Assembly (NCBI GenBank): GCA_022495995.1
Contig: JAFEMH010002080.1
Coordinates: 1-64,000, forward strand
Source: Adenophora triphylla var. japonica
Taxonomy: Eukaryota > Streptophyta > Magnoliopsida > Asterales > Campanulaceae
Reading direction: 5' to 3'
DNA: 64,000 nt
Shown in pieces: positions 51,793-61,199 of the stretch. The notes below the pieces were generated by a model, which worked only from the letters and a program-made list of their open reading frames with translations, searched no databases and was not told where the DNA came from. The translations under genes were made by a program, and so were the position numbers. Within the stretch, counting starts at the first letter, position 1, and every line of letters starts with the position of its first letter.

Positions 51793-53345
51793 ATGGTGAT
51801 TGGGCAAGAAAAAGCTACCCCTTCCAAGGCGGCTCAGAATTTAACGTTGGCAACTCCTAATGCTAAGGAAGCTCGTGCTGGGGAGGGATCTGAAAGAGAG
51901 GTGGAGGTGCATACTTCAGAGACTAACTCCAGCATTAGGCGAGCTAGGGAGCAGGAGGAAAGGGTGAGAATGGAGAGAGCCAAGGCAATAGATGAAGGGC
52001 AAGTTCCCACGAAGTCAAAGAACGCAGAAGTAAGAGAAAGGATTGAAAAGCTGAGGGCGGACAATGAGGTGTGGATGCGTGTTCTCGCCAATAATCAACA
52101 ATTGAAGGAGTTGAACGTGGAGCCTTCCCATATTCCTGAGGAGTTATTGGATGGGCAAGCGGGAAGGGCCCATGCCGGTGGGCAAGATCGAGAGGTCAGC
52201 GCCAATGTGGCTAATAGGCCAAGGCGGGATGTGGATATGTCGCCACCCAGAAGATTGGCAGAAAACCATAGGCGGGATGATGGCTTGGGAAAAAGGAAGA
52301 AGAAGAGAAAGAAAATATACCATAAGTCAGGCAATTCCAGAGAAGAATCTTATTACTTTGAATATGATAGTAATGAATCCAGTGGCTCAACGCACGATGA
52401 GGATCACGCTCCCGGCAAAGATCGACATATCGAGGAGAGGTCTCAGCTGTCGCGGCATCATGACACCAGGCGTTGCCGCGAGATAGGGAACGGAGGAGAC
52501 AGGAGAGGAAAGATAAAGAGTATGAGAAAGAAAGGGAGCGAAGGGCCGTGGAGGCGGCAAGGGCGGCTGAGGGCGAGAAGCTGGTTGAAGCCTTGAAAGC
52601 CGCAGAATTGGCCAAGGCTATTGAAATGGAGAAAGCTAAGAAGGAAGAGGAGGAAAAATGGAAAAATGAGATGGCGGAAATGGCAAAGAAAATAAAGGAG
52701 TTAGAGGCAGGAACGAAGAAAATTGGCGATAAGAAGTCCTTTTTGGCTCCATTTATTCAGAGCATTAAAGGTGTGGCTCCAGATCCAAGCTTTCGCATGC
52801 CAACTTTGTCAAGTTATTCTGGAAAGACTAGATCAATAACCCACGTTGGAGGATTCGAAGCGACAATGTCGCTGTTGACTGAAACTGAGGCAGTTCTATG
52901 CCGAGCTTTGGTAAGTACGTTGGCGGATCATGCCTTGGAGTGGTTCTTGGCGCAGCTCGAAGACTTCATTACTGGGTATCAGGATTTCAGGGAGAAGTTC
53001 TTAGCGAGATTTAGTGCGACGGGATCACAACCAGTGCAAAAAACAGAGTTATGCAGCCTTAAGCAAAAGGATGGGGAAGGGATTGCGACTTTCACAGATA
53101 GATTCATGGGAGTGGCAAATCAAGTCGCTGATATTAACCAAGGCGAGATAATTATGTTGTATAACACCAGTTTGCAGCCAGGACACTTTAAGCAGGAGCT
53201 AGGAATGAGGTTGCCAAAGACTACGGGGGAGTTGTATGAAAGAGTTAGGGGATTTTGTAGTGGAGCTAGAGTTAAGGCTAAGGGGATTCCAGTGGCAAAT
53301 CAGGCGGCCAAGAAAATAACGAGTGAAAGGGTGGAAGTAGTGTGA
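51793..53345 (+). pseudogene. gag: Element G gag, one frameshift
   Basis: Frame 51793-52596 supplies the N-terminus (MVIGQEKATPSKAAQNL...), mostly charged and coiled-coil-like, with a KKKRKK basic cluster. A one-base shift near 52465 leads into the frame used until 53345: ERRRQERKDKEYEKERERR, a long Glu/Lys/Ala helix, then Retrotrans_gag (FIQSIKGVAPDPSFRMPTLSSYSGK, LVSTLADHALEWFLAQLEDFI, FREKFLARFSATGS, TELCSLKQKDGEGIATFTDRFMGVANQV). It ends at a TGA (53343-53345), but the same phase continues open after the stop (53421), so the stop is probably a mutation. Confidence 0.8.
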
Positions 53346-53860
53346 GATGATAGGAGAGGATCTGGCGGCAATACAGGGGCAAGTCAGGCGGGAGGAAGCG
53401 GAGGTCGTGGAGATGGACGTATGGGGGGTCAGAGAGAGTTTAAGCCAAAGACGGCCATTTATTATAGCCGATTGAACACTCCTATTAGCGAGATTATGAA
53501 GAAAGTGAATTTGCCCGAGCCTTTTCCCATTGTAATAGGAACGGATGCGGCTAAAGACCAGAACAGTTACTGTGAGTTTCACAAGGATAAGGGGCACAAG
53601 ACTGATGATTGTTATAATTTAAGGAGATTGATTCAGGGGAGGATTGATAGAGGTTTCCTGCAGGATTACTTGGAGGAGAATGTTGGGCGAGATGATCAAC
53701 GTAGGCCAGGGAGAAATTTGGTAGATGTCATCCACGACCCATTGCCCAGTGTGTCCCAGTTGAATAATCAAATCATGACTCTGACGCATATGTTTGACGT
53801 TCCCCAGTTTCCCGCCAGTCAAGATAGAGTAATAGTTTCTCTAGGCGCGAGTTGGCTGTT
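53346..53860 (+). pseudogene. Element G gag C-terminus with C-F-H-G-H-C box
   Basis: Same phase as gag. After a Gly/Arg-rich stretch it reads KTAIYYSRLNTPISEIMKKV and then YCEFHKDKGHKTDDCYNLRRLIQGRIDRG, the Tat-type Cys-His-Gly-His-Cys box. It ends as VIVSLGA... where the coding phase switches to that of the protease, implying a frameshift near 53850. Confidence 0.75.
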
Positions 53861-54583
53861 ACTAAAAGTCACGGGAGTCAACCAATTATCATCACGATGT
53901 ATCCAGGCAATAATATTGTGCAGCGAGTTATGGTGGACTCTGGAGCAAGTAGGAATGTGCTTTATTATGATGCCTTTAAGAGGATGAATTATTCGGAGGC
54001 TAATTTGGTACCTCACAAGGGATGCCTTGAGGGTTTTACCAATCATTCAGTTAAGGTCAAAGGCACGATCATGCTAGATGTCGAGATTGGTAAAGGAAAG
54101 TTGGCGAGATGCGAGAACGTCGAGTTCATGGTTGTTGACCTCGTATCTCCTTACAACGCAATAGTAGGAATCCCGTTTATGCTGAGTTTTGAGATGGTTC
54201 TGTCGATTCCTCATCAAAGGGTGAAATATCCCACCTCCAATGGAATAGGTTGTTTGAAGAGTGAAGCGGTAACAGTAGTGAGAAAGCAAAAGGAAATGTT
54301 GAAAGCTAAGACGGAGAGTACAACTTCGATGACTACCAAAGTTGAATCCAGTCCATTGAAGATAAACATGGTCAAGATTGTGGAGGTGGCCAGTGATGAT
54401 TTCAATTGGGAGATGACGGACAGTATGAGGAATGGCACAGCTATGGTAATGGCGGGAACAAGCCATATATCAGAATTGGCGGCATGGAAATTTGGAAGAG
54501 AGCAGGAAATGAACGTGATGAATGAGCAGGAATCTGATTCCAAAATTCAGCGAGAATGCGCGCATGAGGTGGGGATGTGGTGA
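53852..54583 (+). CDS. Element G aspartic protease region
   Basis: The 243-residue frame has IIITMYPGNNIVQRVMVDSGASRNVLYYDAFKRM, with the retropepsin DSGA active site. It is followed by VEFMVVDLVSPYNAIVGIPFML, the usual hydrophobic-hydrophobic-Gly flap-side motif (normally YNAILGRP). A linker rich in Ser/Thr/Lys leads to a TGA at 54581-54583. The following RT frame is in the same phase, so this stop too is probably secondary. The product would cut the polyprotein. Confidence 0.8.
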   Translation: MAVTKSHGSQPIIITMYPGNNIVQRVMVDSGASRNVLYYDAFKRMNYSEANLVPHKGCLEGFTNHSVKVKGTIMLDVEIGKGKLARCENVEFMVVDLVSPYNAIVGIPFMLSFEMVLSIPHQRVKYPTSNGIGCLKSEAVTVVRKQKEMLKAKTESTTSMTTKVESSPLKINMVKIVEVASDDFNWEMTDSMRNGTAMVMAGTSHISELAAWKFGREQEMNVMNEQESDSKIQRECAHEVGMW

Positions 54584-54598
54584 GAATTTGATTCCGAC

Positions 54599-55567
54599 AT
54601 GGGTGGGCGAGATGAGGCTGACGAAGGGAACTACTTGGCAATGGAGATGGTGGATGTGACACCCAACTTAAGTTATGCCAGGATTGTGAGGATGATATGT
54701 ATGGAAGAGCCAAGAATTGAGGAGATTGTTGAGGGGCCTGTAGATGAATCTGATGATGATTGTGAAGTTATTGAGGTGGAACAATGGAGGCCTACAGGAA
54801 ATACCTTTGCTGATTCCAAAAAGCCGGTTGTCGCCAAAGCGAGGAAAAGGAAAAGGATAGAGGTGGAAACCCTCCAAGTGCGGGATGATCCAGATATCCA
54901 GGCAGGAGAAGAATTGGAAGAGGTAGAAATCAATTGTCATTTCCCAGAGCAGAAAATAAAGATTGGCAAGCAGTTGTTGCGGGATGAGCGGGAGTGCTTA
55001 ATTGAATTTTTGAAGGAACATTTGGACGTCTTTGCCTGGAGGCCTGAAGATATGAGGGGCATTGATGAGAATGTCGCCTTGCATTATTTGAACGCTGATC
55101 CTAATATAGAGCCATTTAAGCAGAAGGTGAGGCATTTGTCGCCGGAGAAAGAGTTGGCTGTGATGGAGGAAGTTGAGAAGTTGTTGAAGGCGGGAATAAT
55201 TGAGAAGATTCAATACCCAGTTTGGTTAGCTTGTCCGGTGATGGTCTTGAAGTCAAACAAGAAGTGGAGGATGTGTATTGACTTTACTGACTTGAATACG
55301 GCATGTCCCAAGGATTGCTATCCTTTGCCCAAGATTGATAAGTTGGTGGATTCCATTGCTGGTCACAAGGTGTTCAGTTTTATTAATGCTTATTCGGGAT
55401 ATCACCAGATCAAGATGGCGGAGGAGGATAAGGCGAAGACAACGTTTAGAACTCCAATGGGAAATTTTTGTTATAAAATGATGCCGTTTGGCTTGAAGAA
55501 TGCGGGGACGACATATCAGAGAATGGTGAATGAGGTGTTTAAGTCACAAATTGGGCGGAATATGTAA
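54599..55567 (+). pseudogene. Element G reverse transcriptase, two inactivating changes
   Basis: In phase with the protease. It reads an acidic linker, then the RT entry (HLSPEKELAVMEEVEKLLKAGIIEKIQYPVWLACPVMVLKSNKKWRMCIDFTDLNTACPKDCYPLPKIDKLVDSIAGHK), then motif A as FSFINAYSGYHQI. The catalytic Asp (normally DAYSGY) is Asn here. Then TTFRTPMGNFCYKMMPFGLKNAGTTYQRMVNEVF follows. A TAA at 55565-55567 stops it right before AYIDDMV. GAA to TAA is the simplest cause. Both changes disable polymerase function. Confidence 0.8.
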
Positions 55568-58180
55568 GCATACATTGATGATATGGTGATCAAGTCTAAG
55601 GAGAACAATCATGTGCTAGATTTGGTCGAGACTTTCGAGAACTTGAGGAGGAATTCCATGAAGTTGAATCCAAGTAAGTGCACATTTGGCGTAACTGCGG
55701 GAAAATTTTTGGGATTTTTGGTAAACAGACGCGGGATTGAAGCCAATCCCGAAAAAATTCAGGCGTTGTTAGACATGTCGCCACCGAAATCTATCCGCGA
55801 GATTCAGCGGCTGAATGGGAGGATCATTGCCTTGGGGAGGTTTATTTCGAAGTCGGCGGAGAGATGTTTGCCATTTTTCAAGGTGTTGAAGGGCGGGAAA
55901 AAATTCCAGTGGAGCGAGGAATGCGGGGTAGCTTTTGAAGAAATGAAATCTTATTTAGGGAAGCCACCATTATTGAGTAGCCCTGTGGAGGGGGAAGAAT
56001 TGTTTGTTTACTTGGCAGCTTCGGATTACGCTGTTGTTGTAGTGTTGGTGAGGGAAGACGGAGGAATTCAAAGGCCTGTGTACTATGTTTCTAAGGCATT
56101 GAGCGAGGTGGAATCAAGATATTTTAATGCCGAGAAGTTGGCTTATGCTTTGGTGGTGGCGGCACAGAAGTTGAGGGCCTATTTTGTTGCTCATATGATT
56201 ATTGTTTTGACTGATGCTCCCTTAAGGAAGATTTTGCAGCAGTCGGATTCCGCAGGAAGGCTATTGAAGTGGTCAATTGAGTTGACGGAGTTTGACATTA
56301 GATATGAATCCTGCCGAGCTATAAAGGCACAAGCATTTGCAAACTTTATTGCTGAGACTTCATTTACTAAGTCTCAAGCGGAAATGGTGGTGGAGCGCGG
56401 GAAAAAGAAGGCAGAGAAGCGAGCGGTGCCAAGTTTGGTCGAGGATAAGGAGAGGCCGTCGGATTGTTGGGTTTTACATGTAGATGGTTCATCTGCAAAA
56501 GATAGAGGGGGAGCGGGAATGGTGCTGGTGTCGCCAGATTTGGAATGCGAGTATAAGAAGGCTTTCAGGTTCAAGTTCCCTGTACCCAACAATCAGGCGG
56601 AATATGAGGCATTGGTAGCGGGAATCGAATTTGCTCGTAACATTGGTGTCAAGAAGATTGTAATTCACTCTGATTCTCAGCTCATTGTGAATCAGGTGCG
56701 AGGTGAGTATGGGGTGGTGAATTCATATCTGATAAAGTATTGCAATCTGGCGAGAAGAATTTTGAGCAGTTTCGAGTTTTGGGAACTTGTGCAAGTTGAT
56801 AGGGCAGAGAATTCAAAGGCTGATGCGTTGAGTAGGTCGGCAGGAAGTGAAGAAAATGAAGCAGATATGGATCCCCTGGTGGAGTATGTGGAGTTGCCGG
56901 CTATTGACAGGCCCATGGTCATGGAGATAGGGGAGGTAGAGATGAGTTGGGTTTCTGAAATGAAAGATTTTCTAGACAAGGGTGAGTTGCCGCTTGATGA
57001 AGAGAGAGCTAAGCTAGTGAAGGTGACTTCTCCGCGATTTACTGTACAAGATGGAATTCTATATAGAAGATCTTTTTCAAAGCCATTAATGAGGTGTGTA
57101 GAGCCAGGGATGGTGGCTAAGGTTTTGTTTGAAATCCATGAAGGTGTTTGTGGTGGCCATCCAGGAGCGAGATCCCTGGCGGAGAAAGTCCTATTCCATG
57201 GCTATTATTGGCCAAGTTTGAGGAAGGATGCTGAAGAATATGTGCGTAAATGCGAAAAGTGTCAGAGATTTGGGAATATCCCGCGGCAACCCGCCACTGA
57301 ACAGACCCCAATCGTGGCAACTTGGCCCTTTGATATGTGGGGAATAGATTTGATTGGGCCATTTCCAAAGGCCAAGGGAGGATGCCAGCATGTAGTCGTT
57401 GCCGTTGATTACTTTACCAAATGGACGGAAGCGAAGGCTCTGGCGACAATAAGCGAAGACAATGTGATCAAGTTCGTTCAAGAAAACATTTGGTGTAGAT
57501 ATGGGTTACACAGGGTCATTGTCTCTGATCATGGAACAAAATTCGGGAAGAAATTTGCCGCTGAATGCCAGAGGATGAACGTGAAGCATTGGATGTCGGC
57601 GGTGTACAGGCCGCAGTGCAATGGTCAGGCGGAGGCGGCAAACAAGCAAATTATTGCCGCCCTGCGTAAGAATTTGGAGGGAAGAGGCGGCGCGTGGTTA
57701 GAAGAGTTGCCAACAGCATTATGGTATGTTAGGACCACGATAAAGGGCTCAACTGGTGAAACGGCATTTGCTTTGACTTATGGCTCTGAGGCCATGGCGC
57801 CGGCCGAGATGGCATTGCCGACATACAGGGTGACTTATTACGATGAGGCTAGAAATGGACAGCGACGTTGCAACGATCTTGATTTGGTTGATGAGAAGAG
57901 GCTTCAAGCGAGGATGAGGATGGTCAATTATAAGCAAAGGATGAAGGCTCAACATGACAAGCGGATAAATAAGAGGTCTTTCAATGTGGGTGATTGGGTG
58001 CTGAGAAGTGCGGAAGCTACGGGACCCAAGCCAGGATTCACCAAATTGAATGAAAAATGGGAGGGGCCGTTTCAGGTTTCCAAAGTTATATGGGAAGGAA
58101 CGTATCAGTTAAGGAAGCAGGACGGCGAAGTATTGAAGAATGCTTGGAATGTCGATCATCTGAAGCGTTTTTATCAATAA
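55568..58180 (+). CDS. pol: Element G RT end, dual RNase H and integrase
   Basis: In phase with the upstream frame. It opens with AYIDDMVIKSKENNHVLDLVETF (YIDD box), then a degenerate first RNase H (ELFVYLAASDYAVVVVLVREDGGIQRPVYYVSKALSEVESRYFNAEKLAYALVVAAQ) whose usual first Asp is not seen. The second, archaeal-type RNase H has its acidic residues in DGSSAKDRGGAGMVLV, AEYEALVAGIEFA, SDSQLIVNQV and KADALSRSA. Integrase follows: zinc H-H-C-C (HEGVCGGHPGARS...CEKCQRF), core Asp in WGIDLIGPFP, Asp in VSDHGTKFG, Glu in QCNGQAEAANKQI. The C-terminus is WVLRSAEATGPKPGFTKLNEKWEGPFQVSKVIWEGTYQL..., with its normal stop. Confidence 0.9.
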   Translation, partial: AYIDDMVIKSKENNHVLDLVETFENLRRNSMKLNPSKCTFGVTAGKFLGFLVNRRGIEANPEKIQALLDMSPPKSIREIQRLNGRIIALGRFISKSAERCLPFFKVLKGGKKFQWSEECGVAFEEMKSYLGKPPLLSSPVEGEELFVYLAASDYAVVVVLVREDGGIQRPVYYVSKALSEVESRYFNAEKLAYALVVAAQKLRAYFVAHMIIVLTDAPLRKILQQSDSAGRLLKWSIELTEFDIRYESCRAIKAQAFANFIAETSFTKSQAEMVVERGKKKAEKRAVPSLVEDKERPSDCWVLHVDGSSAKDRGGAGMVLVSPDLECEYKKAFRFKFPVPNNQAEYEALVAGIEFARNIGVKKIVIHSDSQLIVNQVRGEYGVVNSYLIKYCNLARRILSSFEFWELVQVDRAENSKADALSRSAGSEENEADMDPLVEYVELPAIDRPMVMEIGEVEMSWVSEMKDFLDKGELPLDEERAKLVKVTSPRFTVQDGILYRRSFSKPLMRCVEPGMVAKVLFEIHEGVCGGHPGARSLAEKVLFHGYYWPSLRKDAEEYVRKCEKCQRFGNIPRQPATEQTPIVATWPFDMWGIDLIGPFPKAKGGCQHVVVAVDYFTKWTEAKALATISEDNVIKFVQENIWCRYGLHRVIVSDHGTKFGKKFAAECQRMNVKHWMSAVYRPQCNGQAEAANKQIIAALRKNLEGRGGAWLEELPTALWYVRTTIKGSTGETAFALTYGSEAMAPAEMALPTYRVTYYDEARNGQRRCNDLDLVDEKRLQARMRMVNYKQRMKAQHDKRINKRSFNVGDWVLRSAEATGPKPGFTKLNEKWEGPFQVSKVIWEGTYQLRKQDGEVLKNAWNVDHLKRFYQ

Positions 58181-58582
58181 AGTTGTCGCAAGTTTTTGTG
58201 GTTATGTTTTTTGATTTTTTGGTTCTAGATAACAAAAGTTATATAACTTTTCTTTTGGGGTCATGTGTCTTGGTTATCTCACATTGACAGAAAAGTTATG
58301 TAGAATTTGTCAATCTAGAATGATGTAACTCATAAATATGATGGAAGAAGGAGGCGGGAATTATTCAGTGACATATCTTTCTGTGATTATCATTTTTTGT
58401 TAAAATCTAACAAGTTTTCTGTTTTATGAAGCAGTTATTAGAGTAGCGAGATTCGAGCAAATGAAATTGAACGAGAAAATGGCAATTGGAGTTCCTAAAG
58501 AAAGTAGACAAAGGGAGAGGCCGCAAAGACATGATGGCGGAATCAAGAAGCAGTTGTCGCCCACACTTGGAGAAAGAGATGC
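58181..58582 (+). other. Element G post-pol spacer
   Basis: No gene. Contains a short AAAGTTATATAACTTTTC palindrome (58236-58253). The next feature is the hairpin array. Confidence 0.5.
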
Positions 58583-59046
58583 GGCGTCTTGGTTAGAGAC
58601 CAAGGCGCCAAAGTTGGCAGCGTCTTGGTTAGAGACCAAGGCGCCAGAGTTGGCGGCGTCTTGGTTAGAGACCAAGGCGCCAAATGGATGCGGCGTCTTG
58701 GTTAGAGACCAAGGCGCCAGAGTTGGCGGCGTCTTGGTTAGAGACCAAGGCGCCAAATGGATGCGGCGTCTTGGTTAGAGACCAAGGCGCCAGAGTTGGC
58801 GGCGTCTTGGTTAGAGACCAAGGCGCCAAATAGATGCGGCGTCTTGGTTAGAGACCAAGGCGCCAAAGTTGGCGGCGTCTTGGTTAGAGACCAAGGCGTC
58901 AAAGAGATGCGGCGTCTTGGTTAGAGACCAAGGCGCCGAAGAGATGCGGCGTCTTGGTTAGAGACCAAGGCACCAAAGAGATGCGGCGTCTTGGTTAGAG
59001 ACCAAGGTGCCAAAGAGATAAGGCGTCTTGGTTAGAGACCAAGCCA
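58583..59046. repeat. 36-37-bp hairpin tandem repeat, 13 copies
   Basis: Copies start near 58583, 58620, 58656, 58693, 58729, 58766, 58802, 58839, 58875, 58912, 58949, 58986 and 59023. Each contains GCGTCTTGGT, a TAGAG loop, and ACCAAGGCGC: a 10-bp stem with one G-U-type mismatch. Linkers alternate between two forms (AAATGGATGCG, AGAGTTGGCG), suggesting a two-unit period in the middle of the array. Confidence 0.9.
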
Positions 59047-59572
59047 GTTGTAGTAGTTGTCGCTCAAGCGAGAAGAGCAAGATGATATTTATCATTGCAG
59101 AGGCGGAATAAATAAGTGGAAAGAAAATTTATGTAACGTTCTTAAAATTGTCGCATAAAATAGTTAGCGAGAATCTTCACATTGGAGTGAGGCTGCCTAA
59201 AGACAAGCCTCACTTTTTTGAAGGGAGTAGTATGTATATAGAGATAAGATGAAGAGATGCAATCTTTGATGAACTATCAAACCAAAATCAGAATTACCAA
59301 AAGAAAAACACGCGACATGAAGAAGTTGTGATGAACAAAGATAGTTTCAGAAGCAAGTCATAAGAAGCAAAGCAATAGATAAAAGGTCGCAACAGAGCGA
59401 CAAGAAAATAATTACAAATTGTCTTCGGCACGAAGGCCAGGCACGGAAATTAAACTAACTGTTCGCAACAAGTAAATAAGAAAAGAAAAATCGAAAGACT
59501 GAAAGTAAAAATTGTTTGTTACAGGCCCAAAAACAAAATGTTGATAGCAACCATAAAGTAAAAAGCGCCAGT
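59047..59572 (-). other. Region between hairpin array and antisense gene end
   Basis: AT-rich, likely 3' UTR for the antisense gene (minus strand) and for gag-pol (plus strand). No frame of note. A direct TTGTCGC/GCGACAA pair recurs (59147, 59388). Confidence 0.4.
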
Positions 59573-60556
59573 TCAATGGGCGTTATAAGTGGCATTAAGG
59601 GCGTCTTTCTTCGCCTGAGACAGATCGGACCAGGCGGGAACAATGTTGTCAGGACAAATAGCGGGAACCGGCCACGCGGCTTTACCAAGAACAGGATCCT
59701 CCGCTGCTAGCTGAGCCAGCTCTTCTTCGCTAAAAGGCACAAGGGGATGTCCCTTGCGACTTTTGTCGCTGAAAATTGTTTCAGAGCCCCATCTGGCCAG
59801 CATCGCGGGGGTAATTGCGGGATTTTCTTCGGCGGCAATCGTCCTTAGAGTATGAAGGATGGCGTTATCAAACGCATCCATCTCGTCAGTCTCTGCCTTG
59901 GCCTTAGCATCTTCAAGATCTTGACGAAGCTTGGTCACTTGGTTAGCTCTCACAAAATCTTCATCTCTAAGCCGTTTATTTTTGGCTTCAAGTTCGGGAA
60001 ATTTGGCGACAATTTCCTTATTCTTCTCGTTTTCTGCAACGAGGCGAGCAAGCCTATCCTCCGCATCCTTATTTTTCTTCTCAAGCTCTTCCAACCTTGC
60101 TTTTCCCTCCGCCAGGTCAGTATTGGCTTTGGTTTGCAAGTCCTGGAGTTCTTTGATAGTGGTATCCCGCCTGGTAACCTTCCGCTTGTAGAGATTCGGC
60201 TCACGTTCGGCCTCAGTGAGCTCTTCCTCTAACTTAAGGCATTTGTTGCTTAGGCCCAGAAGAGTGCTGCTAGCCTGCGAGAAGTAGAGCGGCAAGTAAA
60301 TGTTATGGTTTAGAGTTAACAATGAAAATTTGAATGAAAGGAAAAGCGAGTAAAGGTATCTTACTAGGGAAAGTTGGGTCCCCGCATGGTAGGCGGAGTG
60401 GGCAGGATTCTCTCCCTCAACATAAGCGACTTGTTCGGCATCGCTTGACCGTTTGAGAGCGGTGGAGCCTAGCAAACAAGAAACCGTATCTAGTCGCTCA
60501 GTTATCAACCCCTTGAGTTTGGGGATATCATTGGCTTCCCGACAAAGAGCCACCAT
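59573..60556 (-). CDS. Antisense gene of G: coiled-coil C-terminal exons with a retained in-frame intron
   Basis: The 327-residue minus frame includes a stretch (about VRYLYSLFLSFKF...YFSQ) flanked by a splice donor (CTA|GTAAGA, about 60365) and acceptor (CTTCTCGCAG|GCTAGC, about 60274). That stretch is likely an intron that happens to stay open. After it comes a long coiled coil (KCLKLEEELTEAEREPNLYKRKVTRRDTTIKELQDLQ...LEELEKKNKDAEDRLARLVAENEKNKEIVAKFPELEAKNKRLRDED). It ends in a mixed tail (WSDLSQAKKDALNATYNAH). Same strand as the Transposase_28-like domain upstream. Coiled-coil tails follow this domain in plant 'putative gypsy type transposon' proteins. Function unknown. Confidence 0.6.
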   Translation of the reverse strand: MVALCREANDIPKLKGLITERLDTVSCLLGSTALKRSSDAEQVAYVEGENPAHSAYHAGTQLSLVRYLYSLFLSFKFSLLTLNHNIYLPLYFSQASSTLLGLSNKCLKLEEELTEAEREPNLYKRKVTRRDTTIKELQDLQTKANTDLAEGKARLEELEKKNKDAEDRLARLVAENEKNKEIVAKFPELEAKNKRLRDEDFVRANQVTKLRQDLEDAKAKAETDEMDAFDNAILHTLRTIAAEENPAITPAMLARWGSETIFSDKSRKGHPLVPFSEEELAQLAAEDPVLGKAAWPVPAICPDNIVPAWSDLSQAKKDALNATYNAH

Positions 60557-60599
60557 ACCTGCCTCGTCCGCCGGAATCTGGAACCCTTCTTCTAGCCAG

Positions 60600-61119
60600 C
60601 TAGGCCGGTGGCGGGGATGTTGGCGGGAAGATGAAGGGCGTAATGGTGAGACGGCGGGATTGGAGGGGGGGGGTCAGCCTCATGGGCAGGTAGGGAAGGC
60701 GGGATATTGCTGCCCGCGGGATTTTCAGATTAAACCCCGCCAACTTCAGTTTCTTGACCCCCAAGGGGAGCGACAATCTCAGCCTCGTCTTGGGGCTCAT
60801 CATTCTCTTCTTCCTCTTCCTCATCTTCCAAGTTCAGAGTTTAAGGAGGGTTCCCCTGATTTTGTGCGGGAGCGGGAGCGGAAGTGCGCTGCCTCTTGGT
60901 TTGTCGGGGGTTGGTGGAAGGGGCCCTCCTGCGGGGATTTTCGGGAATAACCCTTTCATCCACCCCAGTTGCCGCAATGGGGATGGTCGAATCAGTTGGC
61001 TGGGCCTTGAGGCTGGCATTCCTAGCCATGGCCAAACGTTTGGCCTGTTGCTCAGACTTTCCATGAGCTAACCGCTTCTGATTCATATTCATTGAACGAT
61101 GAACTGCGACAAAAAACAA
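60600..61119 (-). pseudogene. Antisense gene of G: central exon(s), basic then acidic
   Basis: A pyrimidine-rich acceptor (TTTTTTGTCGCAG, about 61105) starts an exon reading HRSMNMNQKRLAHGKSEQQAKRLAMARNASLKAQ..., then PENPRRRAPSTNPRQTKRQRTSAPAPAQNQGNPP and a TAA (about 60841). The same phase continues with an acidic LEDEEEEEENDEPQDEAEIV part. The stop shows decay. It lies between the domain exon and the coiled-coil exon. Confidence 0.45.
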
Positions 61120-61199
61120 AAAGTGATTATTGACATTATAAGACTAAAATTTATAAGTAAAGGAATGCAGGAATTAGTGAAGACCATACGTAGAAATTC

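Noticed and set aside
58583..59046. CRISPR-like pattern: palindromic repeats at regular spacing
   Set aside because: The spacers are near-identical rather than unique, the context is a plant retrotransposon, and no cas-type gene is present; it is a tandem repeat.
60600..60950. Plus-strand ORF of 165 codons opposite the antisense gene
   Set aside because: It lacks any domain and overlaps the better supported minus-strand exons with splice sites and charged-domain structure.
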